This document shows, piece after piece, positions 33,111-44,240 of a stretch of DNA of 64,000 nucleotides. The notes beneath the pieces are model-generated. The model had not been told where the DNA came from and made no database searches. It saw nothing but the letters and a program-made list of their open reading frames with translations. The position numbers and the translations under genes were made by a program. Numbering within the stretch: position 1 is the stretch's first letter; every line of letters begins with the position of its first letter. The DNA is from Hsuehochloa calcarea (Eukaryota > Streptophyta > Magnoliopsida > Poales > Poaceae): NCBI GenBank assembly GCA_036346395.1, contig CM070609.1, positions 47,998,777 to 48,062,776 on the forward strand, given 5' to 3'.

Positions 33111-34555
33111 GAGTCACTATTCTGCACTGCAAAGGGAAGCACAACAGAGTGACCGGTTATTACAGGAGGTTAGGAAGCGCCTGGATGAGGGTAAAGAGGG
33201 TGATTTTAGCATGGATGATTCTGGTGCTTTGAGGTTTAAAGGCCGCCTTTGCGTGCCGCAAAAGGCGGAGGTCAAAGATGATATCTTGAGGGAGGCACAT
33301 CGCACTCATACATCGCTCATCCTGGTGAGACTAAGATGTATCGAGATCCAAATGTAATTTTTGGTGGAAAAGAATGAAGGTGGACATTGCTAATTATGTG
33401 GCTTCTTGTGGTGTTTGTCAGCAAGTGAAAGCTGAGCACAAGCGTCCTGCAGGGTTGTTGCAGCCTTTGGAGGTTCCCCAGTGGCCTTGGGATGATATCT
33501 CTATGGACTTTGTGGTGGCGTTACCTCGTACGCCGCGAGGGAAGGATGCAGTTTGGGTAGTGGTGGATCGATTCAGCAAGTCTGCACACTTCATTCCTAT
33601 TCGCACGACAAATTCAGCGAGTGATCTAGCTCCTATTTATGTGCGTGAAATAGTAAGACTGCATGGTGTGCCCAAGACCATCATTTCTGACAGGGACGCG
33701 AAGTTTGTCTCCAAGTTCTGGGAGAGTCTGCAAAGTGCATTGGACACACAGCTCCGCCTTAGTACAGCGTTTCACCCATTGCATGATGGGCGATCGAGCG
33801 TACTATTCAGACTTTGGAGGACATGTTGCGGTCTTGTGTTTTGTCCTGGAAGGGTAGTTGGGAGGACCAGTTGCCACTTGCAGAGTTTGCTTATAATAAT
33901 AGTTACCATTCCAGTATTAGAGCCGCGCCATTTGAGGTTCTCTATGGGCGGAAGTGCAGATCGCCACTTTGTTGGGATGCAGTTGGAGAGAAGGTAGTTT
34001 TGGGTCCGGACTGGATTCAGAAGACCGTTGAGCGTGTGGCCATGGTGAGGCAGAATCTGTTAGCAGCTCAGAGCAGACAGAAAAGCTATGCTGATGTGAG
34101 GAGGCGTGACTTGGAGTTTGCGGTGGGTGACCAGGTGCTCTTGAGAGTGTCTCCCACTAAAGGTATTGTTCGGTTCGGTACCAAAGGGAAGCTTAGCCCG
34201 AGGTACGTTGGACCATTCCCGATTATTGCAAGAATTGGGAAGTTAGCTTACCGCCTGGACCTTCCTGAGTCCATGCGTGGAGTTCACAATGTGTTTCACG
34301 TCTCGATGCTGAGAAAGTTTTTGAGAGACCCAGAGCATAAGATTTCATTAGAGCCGCTGACTATCGAGCAAGATCTCACAATTGAGTCGCGTCCGGCGCG
34401 CATTCTGGAGAGGTCGGAGCGAGTGCTGAGGCACAAGACGTTGGTATATGTCAAGGTGCTGTGGACGCATCAGTCCGAGAGATAAGCGACTTGGGAGTTG
34501 GAGTCTCGCATGCGCGAGCAATACCCGGAGTTGTTCACGTCGGGTACGTGTTATT
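33111..34555 (+). pseudogene. Tekay-D integrase with chromodomain-like tail
   Basis: The zinc region lies in two frames (REAHRTHTSLILVRL..., CGVCQQVKAEHKRPAGLL). The core from 33374 shows DFVVALPRTPRGKDAVWVVV, DRFSKSAHFIPI, GVPKTIISDRDAKFVSKFWE. A frameshift near 33780-33810 leads into EDMLRSCVLSWKGSWEDQLP, YNNSYHSSIRAAPFEVLYG, YVGPFPIIARIGKLAYRLDL and the tail VKVLWTHQSER, where a TAA at about 34483 cuts off ATWELESRMREQYPELF. In Tekay-C the corresponding codon is a Glu and the tail is open. Confidence 0.85.
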
Positions 34556-34628
34556 TTATTATTTAATTTCAGCAGTGTAGTTTTTATTTGAGTAGAACGG
34601 CGAGTAGAATTCGGGGTCGAATTCTGTT

Positions 34629-34640
34629 AAGGGGGTAGAA
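34629..34640 (+). other. Polypurine tract of Tekay-D
   Basis: AAGGGGGTAGAA immediately before the 3' LTR. Confidence 0.85.
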
Positions 34641-37126
34641 TGTAATATTCTGAAAAAATAAATAAATAAATAATAACGTCTTTAAGGGCTTGTGCGTAAT
34701 TAAATAAATAGAATACGTGAAAATAGGATAGTTCAGAATTTTTTTAAGGGCTATATAAATCGTGGGAGTGGATTCTAGAAAACCCTATTTCTTTCTTGTC
34801 CGGTGCGACGCCCCAGCAGCCGCCTCCAATTATTTTCTCCAGCCGCCAGCTCTTGTTTTCGTGGTCGCGTGTGTGAGCCCCTACCGCCGCGTGGACGGCG
34901 CCTTGTCGCTCGCCCGGGGACTCGTTGGCTGTGCGAGATTGCTGTGACGCCTGCCGTGTGTAGCGCCTGTACGCGCGTGGAAGTCGACCAACCAGAGCGT
35001 CCGGCCACGTGAAGCCCTGCCGTCGCGTGAAGTCGTCGGCTGTTTGGCCGTCGCGTGGAGAAGATTTCTTTTGAGGTTTGCTGCAATTGATTCTTTAATG
35101 CCGTCGCTTGATTAGATGGTGCTGCTCTCTTTTCACGCATGCATGAGGGCACTCGTAGTTAATTAGGTGTGTTCACATGGCTAGCTTTGGTGATTAGTTA
35201 ATTATGCAAAGTACTACGTATACAAGTATACATGATTAACTAGTTAACTCGCGTATTGATCCTGCATGCTTGCAGCGGCTAGCACTAGAAAATTTACTAC
35301 CGTGGCTTTGCTTTGTATGTGTGTATGAAGGCATGAACAGTAAGGAAAAAAAATTAGGAGAAAAGAAGTAGAGATCCGATTTCTTGTGGGTAACGAAATG
35401 CAATTTTCGTTTCTCTGTTTTCTAGGGTAATTAGAGATTGTTAGAGAGGTTTTATAATTTTCTAATAGAGAAGCTGATTAATAGATCTGTTTAGCCTGCT
35501 GTTCTGTTGAACGATTTATTCGGGTACCTTAATGGCAAATGTTGGATATATCATCTACTAGTTAATTGTAGATAATTTCGATATGTTTCTATAGCATATT
35601 TAACCATGTCAATCGGACAAGTATAACTCGAGTTATGAATTTTGGAAGACTGCTGTCTTTGTAGCCGTCTTTTTTTCGGTACTATTTTGGTAGATCAGAT
35701 ATTAAAAATAGTAAATCCACTAATTAGAGTTTTTGATCTACATGAAAGATGTAGATAATTGTCCAATGGTTCTGTAGAATCTAAAAACTCGAATTTTGGT
35801 TGGATAAAACAAAAGTTATGAATTTAGTAAGACCCGCTGTTCCGAAGCGGACATATCGGTTTTCTGGGCTAGAAACGGAGGGTTAGATGATTTAATTAGA
35901 AGACTTTGTAATCTAAGAAATTGAGGGGAATTTTGCGTAGAATCCAGAACTGGGTGGTTAGTCGTGATCGGACTTTTGAGTCAAAAGTTATGTTCGTTTT
36001 AGTACCAAGACAGCAATGGGTAACTATTCAGTACCGGAGAAGCGTGGTATATTTGGGGACGGGTAGGAGCGATGTCTATTGATTGCTATTTTTGATGATG
36101 TAGTTTGTATTGAAATTTGTGTATATAATGTAGGAGAGGCGTCGTGCTTGTTGCCATCTTCTAGCCAAACCGCAAGGCCGCAACTAGTAAAGGCAAGTGC
36201 ATGGTAGACATCGATTAATGATTGATCACTGTTTTCTTTATCTTCCATTACCATTATTGTTGTGCTTTTATTTTATTTGATTGCAAGCAATGGAATGGTA
36301 AGGATCTATATGGTTAATGGACATGATGAAAAATTGGATATGGTGAGTATTATGAAATTATGCATGTTTGCATTCATAAGTATCTTTGCATATGAGCAGG
36401 TGATCATGAATGATCACAACTCCACGGGAGTGGAGGAGGTCCCCGATCCTTGTGGAGGAACGGGCTTGAGAGTGAATGTTGTCGCGAGCATTCACTCATG
36501 CTATACCGGTATATGCGAAAGAAGTGCATGTGGACATGTAGATTAGAGTTGCATTGATATATGAGATGAATGTGTGTGAAACAAAGAGGAGTTATCAGCA
36601 TGAGAATATTAATAGAAGTGCATGTGATGATAATGAAGTTATTGATTACTGTTGATTTATTATTGTTCGTTGTATATTAATGTATTTGCTGAGTCGTGGA
36701 CTCACCCTTGCTCTTTTGTTGTCTTTAGGTGATCTTCGAGAACGCCGTGACTGAGAGCGACTAGAGCACATGGATTAGACCCATACTTCAATCACATGAT
36801 CATTTGCCATAAGAACCTTTTCATTCAATGTTGGATTACTCTTGGTCATGTTAGAGGCTGAATAAAGTTTAGGTCACATTTTGAACTAGATTATTTATTT
36901 CAATGATTTGGATTCAGTAGTTGGTGCTATCCTGGATTGTTTACCTGGTTATATTTCCCCTTGCTTATTTACTCTTGCTTGATTCATAATTATACATGCT
37001 CTTTTGTGGTCCATGGATATGTTTATTGATGTTTTCCTTGCTGTAATTTTATAGTGTGTCGATAATTATTAGTTTAGAGAGTAGTGTGGTGGCATTCTAG
37101 GCTCAGTGTTGGGCTAGGGTGTTACA
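34641..37126 (+). repeat. Tekay-D 3' LTR
   Basis: 2486 bp, TGTAATATTC...GGTGTTACA. It differs from the 5' LTR by scattered single bases plus a dense cluster of indels and substitutions at 34940-35030 (versus 27415-27500). TATA box at 34752-34759. Confidence 0.95.
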
Positions 37127-37131
37127 GAAAC

Positions 37132-38504
37132 ACGCACTGTAGCAACGCATAGGCAGTCGAGTGCAACTAGTAGCAGCTCCAGCCGGCAGCTCGGCAGCAT
37201 GCAACACTGATCGGTGGCTTGCTGGCTAGGAGGCAGTGCAGCGGCGGCTCCAGCGGCAACTCCCTGCAGTTCTGGGCAGAGGCAGCAGGCAGTCCGGCGG
37301 CTCCACTTCTGGCCATCACTAGCAGCAACTAGCAACGGCAGTGCATGTTCGGCAGTGAAGTGGGCAGCTGGCCGGACTGCAGCAACGGCAGCATGCAGCT
37401 AGTTGCTCGGCATTGCAGTCGGCCAGCCGGGAGCAGCATGAGCGCTAGTAGCAGCAGGCGATGGCTCGCCAGAGCATTGCATGGCGTCGGCACAAGCAGC
37501 AGCTTGTGACGCTCGGGTGGCGCGGCGGCTGGTCGGCACGGCGGCTGGTCGGCACGGCAGTGGCCGAGCTAGCGCCGGCAAGGCCCTTGGTGCGGCGGTG
37601 GCCAGCGCGAGGCCGGGGTGTGCATGCAGCGGCACTGAGCCGGGAGCATGCAGCGGCAAGGCGAGCGTGGGGTGGCTGCCCGAGCTGAGGCGACACGTCG
37701 CATGCGCATGTCTGCGGCTCCTAGCAGCATGGCTTGGTGGCATTGAAGGCAGTGGCGGCACATGTGTAGCAGCGCGACGGTCCGAGCAAGGCGAGCCGGT
37801 ATAGTATGTTGTGTTAGAGGACGGCGTGGCGCATATGGCGACACTAGGACGACTGACATGGACGAGGAGCCGGATGTGGACGCGGACGAGCTCGGCGACG
37901 TCTAAAGCGGACGCGGACGAGAGGCCGAACAGACGTGAGAGCGACGACCACTACGCTGGACGTGGATGCGTAGCCGAGATGACGTCCGGTGAAATTTCGC
38001 ACGCCTAGTGCCGCGGTAAAAATCTTTAGTATCAAATCGCGTTTACGATATTTACTTGTGCATGTTGCATATTAGTCATGAGCATGACACCTATGTATGC
38101 ATGTTTATTTATAAAAATATTTTGGTAGCTTATGACCGGTATAATTCTCCGGTTATGTTGTATTTGTGTGTAGGCGTGATTATGTGTTGATATATTGGTG
38201 AATGCGAATAGTTAGATTATTGTGGCAAAATGCGAGTATATTGATCGGTGGATGCTAGACTAAATATATGAGTCGATTATTTGATCGGACGGTATTAATA
38301 TAAAGTCGCATGGAAGCTTGTGGTGATCTTAGAGGATAAATTAATTTGAGATTTTCCCTCACGTTGAATTAGCATTTTTAGGAGATAGGACGCATAAGGA
38401 ATTTATGAATTATTACTTGAGGGATCGCTCTTGTGATGATGATTAAGGAAATATGAATGTTGAATTTGACAATTTATTTAATCATGAGAAAGTTGGTTGG
38501 AAGT
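37132..38504 (+). repeat. LTR-E, second part
   Basis: This is the continuation of 25763-27108 after the Tekay-D target duplication. A GCAGC-rich block (37140-37800) changes to AT-rich text from about 38010, the same GC-then-AT order as other Tekay LTRs. The several ORFs on both strands over 37110-38035 are Ala/Arg-rich shadows without domains. A Tat LTR interrupts it at 38505. Confidence 0.55.
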
Positions 38505-39315
38505 TGTCGGTGTATTAGAACCGATCTTACGTAAAGATTATTTGATTCGGGGGGTCTCCTAGAGATGAAATCACGCAGAGTGGTTGACACGGGATGTTTA
38601 GACAGGTTCAGGCCTTCTCCGGGGAGAATAACAACCCTACTCCTGTGTGTGTATGGTATTGACTGTATTCTCGATGATCAAGTAAGAAACTAAGACTATT
38701 ACAGAGAACAGTACTTGTGTTTCCCCTTCACTCGCTCTGTTTCGCCCTCCCTTTCACCCTCTGATTGATGTCTTTATATAGTCGTGAAGAAGTAGCCGTT
38801 TTGTCCTGCGGAAGAGGCGCCTTAATTAAGCCAGTAATGGGCGCATGATGGCAGTAATTACCGGCGCATTGGCTTCTTCACGCCGTCTGGCAGTTATCAT
38901 TCATAGGTAATGGGGTATTTAAGCGCTATAACTACGCAGAATAATAGTGCGTGCGGACCGTTCGGATTCCTTAATCAATTGGACCCACTTGCTTGTAGAT
39001 TTGATTGTAAGGTGGTCGTGGTTTATTTGGTCATAGTATCACTTACGACTGGGTAATGGTCGTAGAAGGACTTACGACTAGGTAGTGGTCGTAGAAAGAC
39101 TTACGACCGTGTAGTGGTCGAGAAGGACTTCGATCATGACATAGTCGTAGTAAGACTTACGACTATGGGGGTGACTGTAGAAGATCTTACAATCACTTGG
39201 TAGGTCTCCCCCTTATCAATTATAAGGGGTATTTCTGAGGACTATGTGACATCATATTTACCCATAATAAGAATTATAGATAAAAGATAAAATGAGGATA
39301 ATTAGATCCTCGTCA
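38505..39315 (-). repeat. Tat 3' LTR
   Basis: Plus strand TGTCGGTGTATT...TCCTCGTCA, 811 bp. An inverted TATA box (TTTATATA, 38773-38780) gives TATATAAA on the minus strand. It is nearly identical to 54291-55093, implying a fairly recent insertion. The half nearest 39315 holds TACGAC/GTCGTA iterons. Confidence 0.9.
39046..39185. repeat. TTACGAC...GTCGTAG hairpin iterons in Tat LTR
   Basis: Roughly 30-bp units of the form CTTACGAC, about nine bases, GTCGTAGAA recur four to five times. Each unit can pair TACGAC with GTCGTA. The same array is at about 54829-54970 in the other LTR. Further units occur inside the element at about 41086-41200 and 42715-42835. Confidence 0.75.
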
Positions 39316-39330
39316 TCTAGCCCCCCAGCT
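39316..39330 (-). other. Polypurine tract of Tat element
   Basis: The minus strand reads AGCTGGGGGGCTAGA directly before TGACGAGG, fixing element orientation. Confidence 0.75.
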
Positions 39331-39471
39331 TCAAGTGAAAGTAACTTACTTGGTGAAGGATTTGCAAATGGACTTACGACTATGAAAATATCGTAGAATA
39401 ATGGTCGAAGGAAAAACTCTTCGACATTTGAGTGCTATTTCGACCAGGAATTTACTTGGTCCAGAAGGTTG

Positions 39472-39950
39472 CTTACGACTATTGAAAAGTCATAAAAACC
39501 CCTACGACTGTGAAGTGGTCGTAGTAGGATGATCGGAGAAAAAACCTTTCCGATTGATACTTCCTTCGACCAGAAAGACTTGGTCAAGAAAGTAATTTCG
39601 CTTGGAGGTGAAAAACGAACCTAATTTTCCGGATGCATCGTCTGGGAATTGCAAACGACTCCCACAGATCTGTTGATGAGACGGTTCCCGAAGCGGTTGC
39701 AATCGTGAAGATTGCTTACGAGTATCAAAAAGTCGTAAAAACCCCTACGACTATGAAGTGATCGTAGTAGGAGGATCGGAGAAAAACCCTTCCGATTGAT
39801 ACTTCCTTCACCGTAAAGACTTGGTCAAGAAAGTAATTTTGCTTGGGGTGACAATACGCACCTAATTTTCTCGAGCGGACCATCTCGGGAATTGCAACCG
39901 ACTCACAGATCGTCTGATGAGGCGGTTCCCGAAGCGGTGCAACCAACTCT
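39472..39950 (+). repeat. Tandem duplication of about 240 bp upstream of the antisense ORF
   Basis: Copy 1 (about 39472-39714) and copy 2 (39715-39950) share CCTACGACT...GTCGTAGTAGGA, GACTTGGTCAAGAAAGTAAT and the GCGGTTCCCGAAGCGG-type end (both: CGGTTCCCGAAGCGG). Copies differ by small indels. They sit between the 3' LTR and the first ATGs of the antisense ORF, where its promoter would be. Minus-strand ORFs in them are shadows. Confidence 0.75.
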
Positions 39951-40138
39951 CATAGACCTATTGGTGATACGGTTTCAAGCGATGGCAATTGTGCGGTTAT
40001 AAAACTCACCAGAGTCGACTTGGATTTTACCTTTTCCTCAAATCGCTCATTGTTCTTGAGCTCTTGCTTTCTCCGTCCTCGACTAGGTTTCATCTTCTCC
40101 GCCGCCAACCAAATCAAAAACTTCTTGTTTACGGCGAA

Positions 40139-43100
40139 ATGGCCAAGAGAGTTTCGAATGGGAAGAATCGGAGATGGATGCGCCAAGATCAAAATCTTGG
40201 TCGACGCGGAAGATTCAGAGAAGGCTCTAGTGAAGTGGATTAGGCTATTAGGCAAAGATCGCCATCGGGGAAAATAGACAAATCCCGTCTTTCAAGCGTA
40301 TTGTGAGTGCGACCTCATTGCTGCTCACCCTTTCTTACAAAGTGGTACTCGAGCACTTTGGGGTGGAATTGGTGAACTTAGGTCCTAATTCCATTACCAT
40401 CTTTGAGTGTCTTCGTGTATCTGTGCGAGGCTTATTTGGGGATTCCAGCGGATCTCGAGCTTTTCCAATATTATTATGGAATGGCTCGACAAGCCGGAAT
40501 CACCGGAAGCTGTGGTCTGAAGCTCCACGACTTAAAGTCGAAGGAGTATATTCAGAGCTTTACCCGGTCTTCATGGCCGGGATGGAGAAAGAAGTGGTTT
40601 TTTGGAAAGTCACCTCGAAGATGACCTTTCTTTCGCGGGAAGGTTAGAAAAGAAATCTTCATGGATTCAACTCCTGAAGATATCAGCCAGATTGCCCCTT
40701 ATATTCAAGCCATCAAAGACTTGAAAGAAGAAGGGCTAACCGGATGGCATGTGGTGAAAGATTTCATCACATGCCGAATTAGTCCTCTGAAGAAACGAGC
40801 ATCTCCTATGTGGAGATACTCGGGGAGAGGAGACCCGACCAGGGACTACGACGAGGTAAGTGAACCTCCGACTTAGCTTTTGGTTTGATCTTTCTCAACA
40901 TTGTCTAATATTTCTATCTGCTTTACGCATCTTTCACACAGAGATTGACTCTAGGTCAAACTCATCGTGAGAAGTCTCCGCCACTCGAGTGGCGGTTCCT
41001 CAAATCATTGCGGTTTTGTCCGCAGATGAAAAGATAGGCGCCTAAAGGTAATCAAAAGTTGATTCTTTCTTTAGGACTTTATAGTCGTAGAAGATTCTTA
41101 CGACTAATGGTGATCGAGAAAATCTTACGATCAAGAAAGTGTCGAGAAAAACTTACGACTTGGTCTTGATCGTAGAAAAACTTACGATCGATTAGTGATT
41201 CTTCTTTTCTATTTTGCTTTACTAAAGTAGGCATGGAAAATCGTTAGGGACGACGAAGAAGTCGATCGATGACTATTAGTATTGGGTTGTCAAAAGACAA
41301 AGGCTCGGCTCCTCCTCTAAGAGACGTCGACTTGTAAAATCTGCCGACAAGGGAGGAGCAAGCTCGAGCTCGGTCTTCGACCGGACCCTCTACAAAGCTG
41401 CGGTAGCCATAGCTATATCTGGCCAGAAGGTCGCAGCCTATCGGCCGAGGAGGTTGAAGCAATTGAATCTCTTAAGCGCAAACCTCATGAGGCTAAGGTA
41501 CCCTTCTATTATGACAAGGAATCTTTCGCGATTCTTTGCCACTCCTAGTTTTGTTAAGCAAGCTGAAAAGGAGATCTAGAAAGATTTTATGTCTTTTATG
41601 AAGGGCGATGTCGCCCAAAGACAACTGCGATCGAAGGTAGTCTTGCTCTTGGAATGGTCGAGACCGATCTCGGCCATCCAGAGAACCAGAGACCAGAGCA
41701 CGGTTCCTGTTCAAACTCTGACAGGGCGTGGTCGTGGCGAGCCAATTGTTGAACTTGACCCGACGTGGTCGTGGAGAAGAAGAGGTCCTCCGTCGGGAGG
41801 ATCGCTCCTAAATTCTGGTTAAGACCGAGTGCAGAGGTATGTGAAATGTACTAAAGTGTAAGAACAAACATTTACCTTTTCCTTTTCACAACTGATTTGC
41901 TTCTCTTTATTTTAGTCCGACTCCTTGACCGAGGGTGCTTCCGCCGAGAAGCCCATTGTCACCTCTTGATTCTTTGGAGAGGTAACAATGGAAGTGGTTG
42001 AAGGATTTCCTTGACCAGTGGCTCCAAGTGGTTCCTCCAAGCTGTTGAGGTCGTAGCTACAACCATGAAGTTATAGCTACGACATCGAGAGGGCGATTGC
42101 GACTCATCGAGGTCGTAGAGGCCACAGAGGCAGCTGCAAAAGCCCCTGGTCAAGGTGATAATGACTCTGCACACCATGCCGGAAAGGAAGTTGTGGCAGA
42201 CATTCCTTCGGGTGTCCAAAGAGAAAGTGCAGCCACAGAATCGGAGGATGAAGAACCTTTCAACTTCTGTGCTGATTTCTTTGGACCCGCTTGAATCATA
42301 GGGTCTGCTGCTTCTGAGATCTCGCGACCGAGTCCCCCATCCCAAGGATATTCCAAATAGAGGAAATACCTTCGACAATGAGCGCCTTGAGGAGGTGTGG
42401 TGGGATAAAGTCGCGAGGATAGACAAGCTGCAGAACCCGGAGTTTGTGTATTCGACCTTTGCTAGGTCGACTATGAATGTAAGTATTTTTAGAATACTTA
42501 TATATGTGGCTTTCCTTTTCTTCTCCTTTGTCTTCTTTGCGTAAAGCTCGGAGCAAATTGCTGTTGTCGGTGAGTATCATCGACAACTTTTAGAGCTACG
42601 ACAAGAGAAAGAAGAACTCTGCATGCATGCAGAGAGATGGTAAGTCACTGTTACTCATAGTCGTTTTCGACTTGACTACTCGTATAGTGTTTACGAGAGT
42701 TGTCATGGAAAAACTCATGACAAAGTACTGGTCGTAAAGAGTTTACGACTACTTACGACCAGGTGGTGGTCGTAGAAAAACTTACGACCATGACATAGTC
42801 GTAGAAAAAGCTTACGACTAGGTCGATGGTTGTAGAAGGACTTGAACCAATTGGTGATGTTTATCTCCATTTTTGTCCTCTGTGAGGTAAAAGCGACACG
42901 AAGACCTTAGCTGACTCACTCGATTATGAAAAAGAGGAGTCGAGAAAGCTAAGGGAGGAAGTAATAGTCCTCTCGGATAGACTTCGAGAAGCCATCTCTG
43001 CATCTAAAAGATTGCAGGAAAAAATAAACAGTAAGTGCTGAACTTAAGACTGCTTTTATCTTTAACCTTTACCCAACTCTCATTTCTTCTCCAGAAAAAG

Positions 43101-43973
43101 AAGATGAGATGAGGAAGCTCGGACGAAGTTGAAGAAAAGCTTTGGTCATTCGGGAGTTTTCTCGCATTACCAAGAACAAGGATCGAGAACTCGAGGGCGA
43201 GAACTCGAGTATGGTAAGTAATTCTTTACTGTTGTCCTTTACGAGTATTTTCCTTTTCTAATGCTAATTTCTTGTTCGAAATTGTCGCTTTGAATTGAGG
43301 AGCCTCGAGGTGAAATCCAGAGAAGACCTTGATCTATAATGAGTCCGTCGCATTGCTAAGATGAATGCGAGAGGACATCGAGCATGGGAGAAAAGCATTT
43401 GAAACCATTGCTTCCCATGAAGAAGAGGTCAAGAAATTGGATTCTCAACTAGTAGGTAAGAAATGCTTTTACCTACAATTATCTTCTACATTTTCTTCCT
43501 CTAGAAGTTTATTTTGTTTGACCGGTTATATTCTTTTGAACAAGTGGTGAAAACAAGAAACTTAGCGAGGCTTTGACTCGTACTCAACAGAGATGGAATC
43601 AATGAAGACTAGTCTTCAAAGCAACATCACACTCTGAACAATGTACTTGGTGAGCTACATTACGAGGGAAAACTCCTCGAGAAGATCTGTAATTGCTCAC
43701 ATAAGTACCATTGGGGAACAAGCTGGAAACTTGCAAGAAATGGTGACCACTCTGAAGGCTAATCAAGCCGAATCAATAAGGGAGGCAGTCGAAGCTGCAG
43801 TAAGTTACGCTCTGGCGAAACTTAAAGCTCAAGACCCCTGCCTTAATGTGCAACCAATTGAAGCCGACTTCGACTGCCCTGAATCAGAGGCAAGTCGATT
43901 GATTGAGGAAATGCAATCGGTTGGCAAAAAGGTAGCGGAGGAAATGCAGCTAGGCACTCCCCCTTCAGAGTAA
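40139..43973 (+). pseudogene. Antisense multi-exon ORF of Tat element (PF04195-like)
   Basis: On the strand opposite to gag, broken frames give FGVELVNLGPNSITIF, VYLCEAYLGIPADLELFQYY, WPGWRKKWFF and then (40661-40855) LKEEGLTGWHVVKDFI, CRISPLKKRASPMWRYSG, DPTRDYDE. This resembles the plant 'putative gypsy type transposon' family (PF04195). The frame ends at a GTAAG donor (40856) with a good acceptor at 40941. Further GTAAG donors lie at 42479, 42640, 43031, 43214 and 43456, separated by coiled-coil exons rich in Glu/Lys. A last exon ends SVGKKVAEEMQLGTPPSE with a stop at 43971-43973. Function unknown; such extra antisense ORFs are described for Tat-lineage elements. Frameshifts near 40270-40640 suggest a decayed copy. 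The start at 40139 is a guess. Confidence 0.6.
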
Positions 43974-44026
43974 TCTTGTAACTACTTTGTAAGGCAGACA
44001 ATTTCTGTTGATGAGTAATATATGAT

Positions 44027-44240
44027 CCATCTTGTTTCCTGCAAATCATCTTGTCGAGTGGTTAGCAACCCGAAAGATAACTAACGAATGAAAAACCAAA
44101 GGGATGAAGTTAAATTAATAACTTTATCCTAGGCCATCTTGTTTCCTGCAAATCATCTTGTCGAGTAATTAGTAAATCAAAAGATAATAAACGAATAAAA
44201 GACTAAGAATTGAAGTCAAATTAATAACTTTATCCTAACC
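44027..44240. repeat. Tandem duplication, 107-bp unit
   Basis: Unit 1 (44027-44133) and unit 2 (44134-44240) both begin CCATCTTGTTTCCTGCAAAT and end TAACTTTATCCTA. It lies just after the antisense ORF stop, so it may be its 3' untranslated or terminator region. Confidence 0.75.

Larger units (their letters stand above)
27109..37126 (+). mobile_element. Tekay-D, full-length chromovirus element
   Basis: Complete structure: 5' LTR 27109-29597, PBS, gag, protease, RT, RNase H, integrase with chromodomain-like tail, PPT 34629-34640, 3' LTR 34641-37126, and a 5-bp target duplication GAAAC on both sides (27104-27108 and 37127-37131). The LTRs are nearly identical apart from a CG-rich patch, indicating a young insertion. 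Gag and protease frames are badly broken, which is odd beside the well-kept RT and integrase. Confidence 0.95.

Noticed and set aside
37110..38035. Cluster of long Ala/Arg-rich ORFs on both strands
   Set aside because: Low-complexity GCAGC-rich sequence of LTR-E; frames on opposite strands overlap and none has a recognisable domain.
39046..39185. Possible CRISPR-like array
   Set aside because: Units are contiguous, imperfect and lack unique spacers; plant LTR subrepeats.
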